Assembly (NCBI GenBank): GCA_012032575.1
Contig: JAAUSP010000072.1
Coordinates: 1 to 19,530 of the forward strand
Reading direction: 5' to 3'
DNA from: Anaerolineales bacterium
GTDB taxonomy: Bacteria; Chloroflexota; Anaerolineae; 4572-78; J111
Length of the DNA stretch: 19,530 nucleotides
Shown: positions 6,741-14,550 of the stretch, piece after piece
Position numbering within the stretch: position 1 is the stretch's first letter
How the letters are laid out: each line of letters begins with the position of its first letter
Notes under the pieces: model-generated
What the model saw: the letters and a program-made list of their open reading frames with translations, nothing else
Database searches by the model: none
Told to the model about the DNA's origin: nothing
Made by a program: the position numbers and the translations under genes

Positions 6741-9074
6741 ATGGGTATCAGAAAACAAATTCTTATTCCTGTTTCGGTCGCGCTCTTAATTACGGTTACT
6801 ATTTTTACTATACTCACAGTTTATTCCCAAAACTATTTAATTGAAGAACAAGAAAATAATAGACTAACAGGCTTGTATGTCGATTTTCAAAACAGAATTG
6901 AGTCTGAGCAAAAAATTGCGGTAAATTTGGCATTGGGATATGCTGAAATGCCCAAAGTACAACAATCTTTTGCTGCCGGTGATCGCGATGCTTTAATTGA
7001 ATTATTGTATAGTAGTTATCTAGCTCTGGATGAGTCAACCGGCATTCCCCAAGCTCAATTTCATTTACCCCCAGCTACCTCTTTTTTGCGATTACATCAA
7101 CTGGATAAATTTGGAGATGACCTATCTTCATTTAGAAATACGGTATTAGTCGCCAACAAAGAAAAAAAGCCAATTAGTGGTTTGGAAAAGGGAAAAGGTG
7201 GATATGGTATTAGAGGGGTGGTGCCTGTAACTTATAAGGGTGAACATATTGGTTCGTTTGAAATGGGATTAGCTTTTGACCAGGCTTTTTTAACAAATTT
7301 TAAGGCCGACACAGATATTGATGCCAGTATTTATATTAGAGAGGACGAGGCAAAAGTTAATACATTTGTAGAAGATAGTCAAACCAATTCTAATGAGGCT
7401 TCAAATTACATACTTTATGCTTCTACGATGGAGTCGCCGCCTGTGGTGGGTGATGATATCCGTAATGAAGTATTTAACTCCGGTACCCCTGGTGTTTTAC
7501 GTATAACCCATAATAATATACCGTTAGCTTTGATAGTCGCTCCGCTCAAAGATTTTAATAATGACGTGGTTGGCTTGATAGAGATGGGGTTCTCTCGCGA
7601 AGATGTATTAGCCCAGATGACAAATAATAGAAATTTAACGCTATTTATTAGTGTAGTAATATTGGTGGGTTTAATTTTTGTGCTGTGGGGTTTAATAAAC
7701 CGGCAAATAGCTCAACCGCTAGAACAATTGAGTAAGGTAGCTAATAGTATCGCCTTGGGTGACACTATTTTAGAAATCAGTTATACAAAGCGTACTGATG
7801 AAATTGGAACATTAGCGAGAGCGTTTCGGAACACCCTTGATTATTTCAAAAACGCGGCTTTTGTTGCGAACACCTTAGCAGAGGGCGATCTTTCCGTTGA
7901 TGTTACTCCCAGATCTGAGCAGGATATGCTGGGGAATGCTTTACAAACAATGGTGCAAAACCTCAGAAATCTTGTTAAACAACTTGCTGAAAATGCTGAT
8001 GTTGTCAACGATGCCTCTTGTCAACTGGCGACAATATCAGACAAAGCCGGATCAACCACCATGGATGTATCATCTACGATAAAACTGATGTCCGTTAAAG
8101 CGTTTGAACAAACAACGGGTGTTGCTAAATCGGCGGAGACAGTAGATCAGTTATCAATCGCCATTAATGGACTGGCAGTGGGAGCGCAGGAACAATCTGC
8201 TGCTATTAGCCAATCTTCCTATCTGGCAAGCCAAATTTTAGAAGCGGTGGAAGAGGTGGCAGGCAATGCTCAAGCCGGAGTTATTGGCGCAACGAATGCG
8301 GCAAAGGTTGCCAAAAACGGTTCAACCATCATCACCGCAACCATAGAAGGGATGCAACGGATAAAAGCCAAGGTTGGATTGTCTGCAAAAAAAGTACAAG
8401 AAATGGGTCAACGGTCTAACCAAATTGGCGTTATAATTGAAACCATTGATGAAATTGCCGCTCAGACCAATTTATTGGCCCTTAATGCCGCAATTGAAGC
8501 GGCCCGAGCCGGTGAGCATGGCAAAGGCTTTGCTGTTGTTGCCGATGAGGTTCGGAAGTTGGCAGAGAAATCGGCAATAGCTACCCAGGAAATTTCAGGG
8601 TTGGTACATCAAATTCAAAGGACCATCACAGAAGCGGTACTTGCTATGCAAGAAAGTACCGCTGAGGTAGAAATCGGCGTCACGCACACTAACCAGGCCA
8701 GCAAAACCTTGTCAGATATATTACAATCATCAGAGCAAACCAATCTACAGTCAGAGAAAATTGCAGCCGCTGCCAAAGCAATAACAAAAACGGTCGCAGA
8801 ACTTGTCTCCGCTATGGAAATTATCTCCTCCGTGGTAGAAGAAAACACCGCCTCTACCCAGGAGATGGCGGCAAATTCTACCAGTGTTGCTAAAGAAATA
8901 GAAGGTATTGCCCGTTTGAGCAAGGAAACTACCAACACCGCAGAGGAGGCAATAGCAATTACAACGAATATGAATGAACATGTAACAATGGTAAACACAT
9001 CGGCTCAAACGCTTAGAAAAATGTCAGAAAATTTGATGCAAGTGGTTTCACAATTTGATCTGGATAGCAATTAA
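6741..9074 (+). CDS. Methyl-accepting chemotaxis protein with Cache-type sensor
   Basis: Transmembrane chemoreceptor that would control a CheA kinase. Order in the 777 residues: short cytoplasmic start, TM1 (about 7-29), extracytoplasmic sensor (30-296) with the phrase [19 protein letters not shown] typical of double-Cache type 3, TM2 (about 299-318), HAMP (319-372), a second HAMP-like unit (about 374-415, [19 protein letters not shown]), and a long coiled-coil signalling domain (about 440-777). The conserved hairpin tip is at 570-592 ([20 protein letters not shown]) followed by [18 protein letters not shown]. No CheR-binding pentapeptide ends the protein. AAGGAG at 6729-6734, 6 nt before the ATG, fixes the start. 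The gene is distinctly AT-richer than its neighbours, with many TTA, ATA and AAT codons, and no che genes are adjacent. The ligand is unknown. Confidence 0.95.
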   Translation: MGIRKQILIPVSVALLITVTIFTILTVYSQNYLIEEQENNRLTGLYVDFQNRIESEQKIAVNLALGYAEMPKVQQSFAAGDRDALIELLYSSYLALDESTGIPQAQFHLPPATSFLRLHQLDKFGDDLSSFRNTVLVANKEKKPISGLEKGKGGYGIRGVVPVTYKGEHIGSFEMGLAFDQAFLTNFKADTDIDASIYIREDEAKVNTFVEDSQTNSNEASNYILYASTMESPPVVGDDIRNEVFNSGTPGVLRITHNNIPLALIVAPLKDFNNDVVGLIEMGFSREDVLAQMTNNRNLTLFISVVILVGLIFVLWGLINRQIAQPLEQLSKVANSIALGDTILEISYTKRTDEIGTLARAFRNTLDYFKNAAFVANTLAEGDLSVDVTPRSEQDMLGNALQTMVQNLRNLVKQLAENADVVNDASCQLATISDKAGSTTMDVSSTIKLMSVKAFEQTTGVAKSAETVDQLSIAINGLAVGAQEQSAAISQSSYLASQILEAVEEVAGNAQAGVIGATNAAKVAKNGSTIITATIEGMQRIKAKVGLSAKKVQEMGQRSNQIGVIIETIDEIAAQTNLLALNAAIEAARAGEHGKGFAVVADEVRKLAEKSAIATQEISGLVHQIQRTITEAVLAMQESTAEVEIGVTHTNQASKTLSDILQSSEQTNLQSEKIAAAAKAITKTVAELVSAMEIISSVVEENTASTQEMAANSTSVAKEIEGIARLSKETTNTAEEAIAITTNMNEHVTMVNTSAQTLRKMSENLMQVVSQFDLDSN

Positions 9075-9129
9075 AGTAAGGGCAAATATATAAAGTGGAT
9101 TTGAAGCCAGACAGCCAGCCTTATAATAT

Positions 9130-11615
9130 CTATTTCCCCTCCAACCGGGCCAGGCGCTCCCGGCCCACGCGTAAAAACGGGTCTTCCCCCAACAAAAACT
9201 CATAAATCCGGCGGGCTTCGTCAAAAGCGCTGTTGGGCTTCATACAGCCGAGCCAGTTGCAGCCAGGGGGCGGCAGCAGCGGGGCTGACGCCGATCCGTA
9301 ACAACTGCGGGGCCAGGTCGTTGGCAGCGGCCCGGCCGTAGATGGTGATCTCGATATTTTCAGCGGTGAAGTGAGGCAAAAAGCCGCGCCGGTAAGCTGC
9401 TTCGGCGGCAGGCAGATCGCCCCAGCCTTCGTGGAGCTGGCCCAGGTAATAATAGGCACGATGGCTGCCCAAAAAGGCGGCAGTGCGGAGCAGTGTTTCA
9501 GCCGCCGCCGCATCTTCTGCCAGTTTGGCCCGCCCGGCCAGCAAGTAATCATCCGCACCCACCAGCCCCACCGAGGCCAGCAGCGCGGCGGCCCGGTCAG
9601 ACTGCCCCCGGCTCAGGTAAACTTCAACCAGGGCGTGGCGGACAGTTTCACGGGTTAAGTCCGGCTGCGGCCCCAGCAGCGCTTCCACCGTATCGAACTC
9701 CTCCCGCGCCAGGGCCAGTTTGACCGGCAGCAGGTCCTGATCGGCCACCTTTTGCCGCGCCGCTTCCCCGGTTATCAGCGGCCACGCTTCGGCCCGTGCC
9801 GGGTCAGTTCCCCAAAAATCCGAGCCGGCCAGTTGCGGGTCCAATGCCAGGGCCTGGACGTAAGCGGCGCGGGCCTCGGCCCACTGACCTTCCTGTTCGT
9901 AAAAATAACCCAGGTTGACCCAATAAAGCGGCACTTTCTCGGCGGCCAGGGTGCGCTGCATGGTGGCGATGGCCTCGGTTCGCTGACCCTGCTGCCACAA
10001 CAAGCCGGCCAGGTTAGCCGAATTCAAGCCCCAAATTGGCTCCTGCGCCAGCCCGGCCCGGTAATGGTCAATGGCTGCCTGGGCCAGAGCGGGGTCATCG
10101 TTCTGCCCGGCCAGGCGGGCTTCCAGCAGGGCCAGCCGAAAGAGCCGCCCCACCAGCCAGGGGTCAAGCTCATAAGACTGGCGAGCCTGGGCGACGGCTT
10201 CGGCCAGATTGCCCGCGCTCTCCCGGCTGAAACTCCTTTGATAAGCCAGGTCGGACTGGGCCAGCCGGACAAAAGCGGCGGCATAAACGGCCAGCAGCAG
10301 CGCAGCCAGGGCCGCTGCCCCGCGCTGTCTAGCGGGCGCGGGCGGCAGGTCCAGGGGAGCCACCATCGCGGCGGCCAGGGCCGCCACCAGCAGCATGATC
10401 GGGGTGGAACTGTAAGCATCCACCAGGGTTTGGGCTAATAAACCAACCACAGCCGCCCCGCAGACCAGCAGACGCAGCCGCTCCGGGGTGGTAGTCAACC
10501 GCCGCCAGTGCTGCCACCCGGTTTGTCCCAGCCGGAAGAGCAAATAGCCCCCGGCCAGCAGCCCGGCCAGGCCGAGTTCGGCGGCGGTATTGAGGTAGAT
10601 ATTGTGGGCCGAAGCAATCTGAAATCGCGGCAGGTCGGCCTGGTTCAGACGCAGCAGCGCCCGGCCAAAATTGCCCGGCCCCGCGCCGGTTAACGGCTGC
10701 TGCTGAAAAACAGTCAGGGCCACGTCCCACAGCACAAAGCGGAACTGGGTGCTGCTGCCCCGGCCGGCAAAACTGCTTTGCAGCCAAAACAGCCCCAACC
10801 CCAGCAGCAGCAGGCCGGCGGTCAGGCCCACCAGCCGTTGGGACAGAGTCAACTGCCGCCAGAGGGGGTAAAGTGAAAAGCGCTGCCGCCTGCTGAGCAG
10901 CAGCCAACCCACAGCGGTTAACCCCAGCGAGACCGCCAGGGCCAGCACCCCGGCCCGCGAAAAGGTTAAAACCTGGACCGGCAGCATCAGAATCAACCAC
11001 AGCCACAGCGCCGGGCGCTCCGGGTGTCGTGATGGCAGAGTCAGGAGCAGGCCGAGGGGCGGGTGGGGTCAACAGGGCCAGGTAGGCCGAGAGCGGGGTC
11101 GAGCCGTTGAGGGTAATCGCCAGGCGGTAAAGGGTCGGCGGGATGGGCTGCTGCCAGCCGCCGATACCCCACCAGCCCGAAAACAGTGCCCCGCCAAAGT
11201 ACCAGGCCAGAAATTCGGCCAGGCCGACCAGGCAGACCACCGCCGAGGCCATAAAGAAAGCCCGCGCCAGCCGGGCCGTCCAGCCCCGGCGCAGCATGTC
11301 CACCAACAGGTAAAAAGCCAGGAAATGAGTCAAGGTAAACCAGACTCCTTCCAGGCTAAAACGGGACGACTGGCCCAGGCCGGCGCTCAAAAAATTGGCA
11401 GCCAGGTACAGGGCAATGGCGCCATCCAGGGGGGTGCGCGGCAGGCCCGTGCCTTTTTTCAGCCGGTTAAACAGCCACCCCCCCAGGATTAGGGTGACGA
11501 TAAGCTGGTTGGCAACGCGCAGAAAAAAGTTAAACTGGCTGTAAAACGTACCGCCAATAAAGGTAAAGTAGCTGACCAGTCCGAGTAAGGCGAAATCTTT
11601 GGGGGTTAGTTTCAT
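9130..11615 (-). CDS. O-antigen ligase-like (Wzy_C) membrane protein with C-terminal TPR domain; two frame changes
   Basis: Probably transfers or polymerises glycans at the outer face of the membrane; exact substrate unknown. Rejoined it is about 828 residues. The N-terminal part (11615 to about 11060) is in one frame. Coding then shifts near the G4 runs at 11056-11067, where PLGLLLTLPSRHPERPALW restores the protein, runs to about 9227, and shifts again at the A4 run 9223-9226 to finish as FDEARRIYEFLL and stop at 9130. Many hydrophobic segments precede the Wzy_C signature: LTFSRAGVLALAV, TGAGPGNFGRALL and AHNIYLNTAAELGLAGL. The second half is soluble, Ala/Leu-rich and made of TPR helices (YWVNLGYFYEQEGQWAEARA and others). 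The ATG at 11613-11615 is preferred over TTG at 11621. A near-consensus promoter lies just upstream. The gene appears monocistronic and converges on the chemoreceptor gene. Confidence 0.85.
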
Positions 11616-11641
11616 GGGCAAAAATGGAATATGTCCTAAAG

Positions 11642-11670
11642 ATTTTATCGCACCCCTGGGGAAACGTCAA
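11642..11670 (-). promoter_or_regulatory. Near-consensus promoter of the O-antigen ligase-like gene
   Basis: On the minus strand TTGACG (11665-11670), a 17-bp spacer and TAAAAT (11642-11647). Each hexamer differs from consensus at one base. The spacer contains the dyad CCCC-A-GGGG, a possible operator or chance feature. Transcription would begin near 11635, about 20 nt before the ATG at 11615. Confidence 0.7.
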
Positions 11671-11694
11671 GCAAAACAGCAGACCGCAAATCTT

Positions 11695-11764
11695 GAGGAG
11701 TGAGGCACGCTTCGCGTTAGATGCCGAACGGAGCCGCATCTGACGCGAAGCGTGCTGGCTCCTC
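11695..11764. repeat. Large imperfect palindrome between divergent promoters
   Basis: GAGGAG (11695-11700) pairs with CTCCTC (11759-11764). Inside, GCACGCTTCGCGT pairs with ACGCGAAGCGTGC, and AGATGC with GCATCT, leaving only a few mismatches over about 30 bp per arm. It lies between the leftward O-antigen ligase promoter and the rightward aspS leader. It may be a dispersed palindromic repeat, or act to insulate the two transcription units. No reading frame there looks genuine. Confidence 0.65.
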
Positions 11765-11815
11765 ATCTTTGGAATTGTTGTGGCCCAACTCCTTTACTTT
11801 TCCATTTTCCTTTAT

Positions 11816-11826
11816 TGTGCTAAAAT
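11816..11826 (+). promoter_or_regulatory. Possible extended -10 promoter of aspS
   Basis: TG at 11818-11819, one base, then TAAAAT (11821-11826) fits an extended -10 element. No good -35 hexamer lies 17 bp upstream. Transcription would begin near 11833, giving a leader of about 60 nt that contains the hairpin at 11846-11868. Confidence 0.35.
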
Positions 11827-11845
11827 CTGTCTCTTGAAGATAACA

Positions 11846-11874
11846 TTGGGGTGGGTGCGCCACCCCAAATTTTT
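11846..11874 (+). terminator. Terminator-like hairpin in the aspS leader, possible attenuator
   Basis: TTGGGGTGG (11846-11854) pairs perfectly with CCACCCCAA (11860-11868) around a 5-nt loop, followed by ATTTTT. This has the form of an intrinsic terminator pointing rightward, 20 nt before the aspS start. No plus-strand gene ends upstream, so there is no obvious transcript to terminate except the aspS leader itself. No T-box features are visible. Confidence 0.5.
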
Positions 11875-11894
11875 ATACGGAACGGAAGAAATCC

Positions 11895-13690
11895 ATGCTA
11901 AGAACACATAATTGCGATCAACTTCGCCCCGAACACGAAGGCCAGACTGTCACCCTGGCGGGTTGGGTCCACCGCCGCCGGGATTTTGGGAACCTGATTT
12001 TTATTGATCTGCGCGACCGCTGGGGTTTAACCCAGATTGTTTTTGACCCCGATGTGGACGCCAGCGCCCACCTGTCAGCCGGCGAACTGCGCAATGAATA
12101 CGTTATCCAGGTAAACGGGCGGGTGCGCCGCCGGCCGGCCGGGCAGGAAAATTCGGCCCTGAACAGCGGCGAGGTCGAACTGGAAGGCCACAGCCTGAAG
12201 ATTTTGAACAAGGCCAAAACGCCTCCTTTCGACATCAACAAGGAAGCAACGGTGGATGAAGGTCTGCGCCTGCGCTATCGCTACCTGGATTTGCGCCGTC
12301 AGCGGATGCGCCGCAACATTATGCTGCGCCACAATGTGGTCCGCTACATCCGCAACTTCCTCAGCGAAGAAGGCTTTGTCGAAATCGAGACGCCGATCCT
12401 GTTCAAGACCACGCCCGAAGGCGCACGCGACTATCTGGTGCCCAGCCGGGTCCATCCCGGCAAGTTTTACGCCCTGCCGCAAAGCCCGCAGCAGCTCAAG
12501 CAGTTGATTATGGTGGCCGGCTACGACCGCTATTTCCAGATTGCCCGCTGCTTCCGCGATGAGGACCAGCGCGGCGACCGCCAGCCGGAGTTTACCCAGC
12601 TCGATATGGAGATGAGCTTTGTGGACCGTGACGACATCATGGCCCTGATCGAGCGGCTGATGACCAGTGTGGTCAAGAACAATATCGACAAGCCCATCCT
12701 GCACGAACCGTTCCCCCGTTTGAGCTATACCGAAGCGATGGCCCGCTTTGGCCGCGATAACCCCGATATTCGCTTTGGGCTGGAACTGGTCGAGATCAAT
12801 GCCATTGTGGCCAACAGCAGCTTCAAGGTTTTTAGCGACACGCTGGCGTCGGGCGGGCTGATCAAAGGACTCAATGCCAAAGGCCAGGGCCATTACAGCC
12901 GCAAACAGATTGACGAATTGACCGATTATGTGAAAGATTTTGGGGCTAAAGGGCTGGCCTGGCTGGTGGTAGACCCCCCCCCTCACCCCCCCCTCAGAGG
13001 GGGGGCGAAAGGGGGGTACGTTCCTCGTTTGCCAAGTTCCTTTCGCCGGAGGAAACAGCGGCGATTGTCAGCCAGTTGCAGGGCGAGCCGGGCGACTTAT
13101 TACTCTTTGTGGCCGACCGGCCCGCTGTGACCAACGAGGCGTTGGGCCGGCTGCGGGTCGAGTTGGGCCAGCGTTTGAACCTGTTCGACCCGAATGTGCT
13201 GGCCTTCTGCTGGGTCATTGACTTCCCCTTCCTGGTCTGGAATGAAGAAGAAAAGCGCTGGGACCCCAGCCACCACCTCTTCACCGCCCCGATGGACGAA
13301 GATGTTCCCCTGCTCGACAGCGACCCGGCCCAAGCGCGTGGCAAGCAGTACGACCTGGTTCTGAACGGTTACGAGATTGCCGGCGGTAGCATCAGAATCC
13401 ATCAGCGCGATTTGCAGGAGAAAGTATTTGGCTTGATCGGGCTGGAGATCGAAGAGGCCAAGCGGCAGTTCGGCCACATGGTCGAGGCGTTTGAGTACGG
13501 CACGCCCCCCCACGGCGGCATCGCTCCCGGTATTGACCGCCTGGTGATGCTTTTGGCCGGCGAACCCAACATCCGCGAGGTCATCGCCTTCCCCAAGAGC
13601 CAGTCCGCCGCCGATCTGATGGCCGGCGCGCCCACCGAAGTGTACGCGCAGCAGTTAAGAGATTTGCATATCAAGCTGGATTTGGATTAA
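11895..13690 (+). CDS. aspS: Aspartyl-tRNA synthetase with an internal C/G-rich repeat and frame change
   Basis: Class II synthetase charging tRNA-Asp in the cytosol. The first frame (from ATG 11895, GGAAG 6 nt upstream) runs to a stop at 13130, but homology leaves it near residue 360. The downstream frame, open from before [11 protein letters not shown] through to 13690, supplies the rest. Together they span about 598 codons, normal for the bacterial type. Visible parts: anticodon-binding OB fold with [10 protein letters not shown] (23-32), motif 1 region [12 protein letters not shown] (158-169), motif 2 [16 protein letters not shown] (220-235), the GAD insert, and in the second frame motif 3 [16 protein letters not shown]. 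The break lies in the GAD insert, where the tract at 12974-13016 adds [14 protein letters not shown] residues. If that tract's length is miscounted, the gene is intact. Residue 31 is Phe and residue 83 is Gly, relevant to Asp/Asn tRNA discrimination. A strong terminator follows. Confidence 0.92.
12974..13016 (+). repeat. C/G-rich palindromic repeat inserted within aspS
   Basis: C9, TCA, C8, TCAGA, G7, CGAAA, G6: a C-rich left arm able to pair with a G-rich right arm. It sits exactly where the reading frame changes, between GLAWLVV and RSSFAKFL. Related synthetases have only a short linker here. It looks like an intergenic-type dispersed element that landed in a tolerant surface region, with homopolymers prone to length error. 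Confidence 0.65.
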
Positions 13691-13695
13691 AACAG

Positions 13696-13721
13696 AAGCG
13701 GGCCATCTGGCCCGCTTTTTT
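13696..13721 (+). terminator. Intrinsic terminator of aspS
   Basis: AAGCGGGCC (13696-13704), loop ATCT, GGCCCGCTT (13709-13717), running into a T6 stretch. It begins 6 nt after the aspS stop. The convergent batE gene ends inside its right edge, so it may also stop leftward transcription, though the T-run on that side is weaker. Confidence 0.9.
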
Positions 13722-14548
13722 ATTGGAAGATTTCGGTCACCGGCTCCACCGCCGTATCCGGCACCCAACCCTGCAAATCACCCGGCAGGCTAAGGCGCTG
13801 CCAGCCGGCCCGGCTTTCAATCAGGCTGACTTCTGCGCCGGCGTGAAGGGTGAACTCGACCAGGTATTGCGCGGAGGTGCCTGGGCCGCTGGTCACATCA
13901 ATACTTTCGGCTACAATCACCGCTGCCGGGGAGTCTTGTTCCCGGTAAGAGCGATTAACCATAGAAATCACACCGGCCAACAAAAATATCCCCAACAATC
14001 CAATGGTCAAACCACCCCAGCGGCGCAGCGATGGTTTGAGCAGCATCACCACAGCCAGGCACCCGATGAGCAGCCACAGCGCCAGAGCCAGCAGCATGGC
14101 TTCACTCAAGGTCAGCCATTCTTCCGCCAATTGAACCAGGTTCGACAAGCCTTCCCCCGGTGGGCGCTTCCAGCTTATCCACGGTTTGAGCGCGGGCAAT
14201 ACTCAGGTTAACCGCAATATCGCCATCGCGGGGATCAAGGCTTTGGGCGCGGCGATAATTGAGAATAGCCCGGCCCAAATCCCCCTGCTTAAAGTAAGCA
14301 TTACCCAGGTTGTAATAAACCGAACTGTGTGACAACCCGGAATCAAGGATCGCTTCATAAATGGCCGAGGCTTCGGCGTAGTCGCCGGCTTCATATTTTT
14401 CGTTAGCTACGCGCATGGCCTGGGTCGGCGTCACCGGCTCCTGGGCCAGGGTGACAAGGTGAAGAGGTGACAAGGTGACAAGGTGAATCAGCAGCCATAC
14501 CGCTAAAAAAGCTACGATTATTTTCAACCAATACCATCCAGGCTTCAT
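13720..14548 (-). CDS. batE: BatE-like TPR/SH3 membrane protein, one frame change
   Basis: Last gene of the bat operon. The first frame (ATG 14546-14548) gives a signal or anchor segment (about 8-36) and TPR helices with YYNLGNAYFKQGDLGRAI. At the C5 run 14154-14158 (G5 on the coding strand) the frame changes; with one G fewer the protein reads DKLEAPTGEGLSNLVQLAE and continues in the second frame to 13720. That part has two membrane segments (EAMLLALALWLL and GLTIGLLGIFLLAGVI) and a C-terminal SH3-like domain (about SGPGTSAQYLVEFTLHAG to GWVP). Rejoined length is about 275 residues. TPR plus two membrane helices plus SH3 is the usual BatE plan. The signal region is partly encoded by an 8-nt tandem repeat. 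Only 2 nt separate it from the batD stop. Its biochemical role is unknown. Confidence 0.8.
14450..14489. repeat. Octamer tandem repeat in the batE signal region
   Basis: Five contiguous 8-nt units in plus orientation: GGTGACAA, GGTGAAGA, GGTGACAA, GGTGACAA, GGTGAATC. On the coding strand they encode HLVTLSPLHLVTL within the N-terminal hydrophobic segment of BatE. Confidence 0.8.
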
Positions 14549-14550
14549 TT

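Noticed and set aside
9075..9129. Terminator between the convergent chemoreceptor and O-antigen ligase-like genes
   Set aside because: The 55-bp gap shows no stable stem with a T-run on either strand.
11833..11895. T-box riboswitch ahead of aspS
   Set aside because: The leader is about 60 nt, far shorter than a T-box, and no T-box motif or specifier stem is visible.
12075..12986. Minus-strand open frame of 303 codons across aspS
   Set aside because: It is the shadow of a well-conserved synthetase gene and has no motif or ribosome site of its own.
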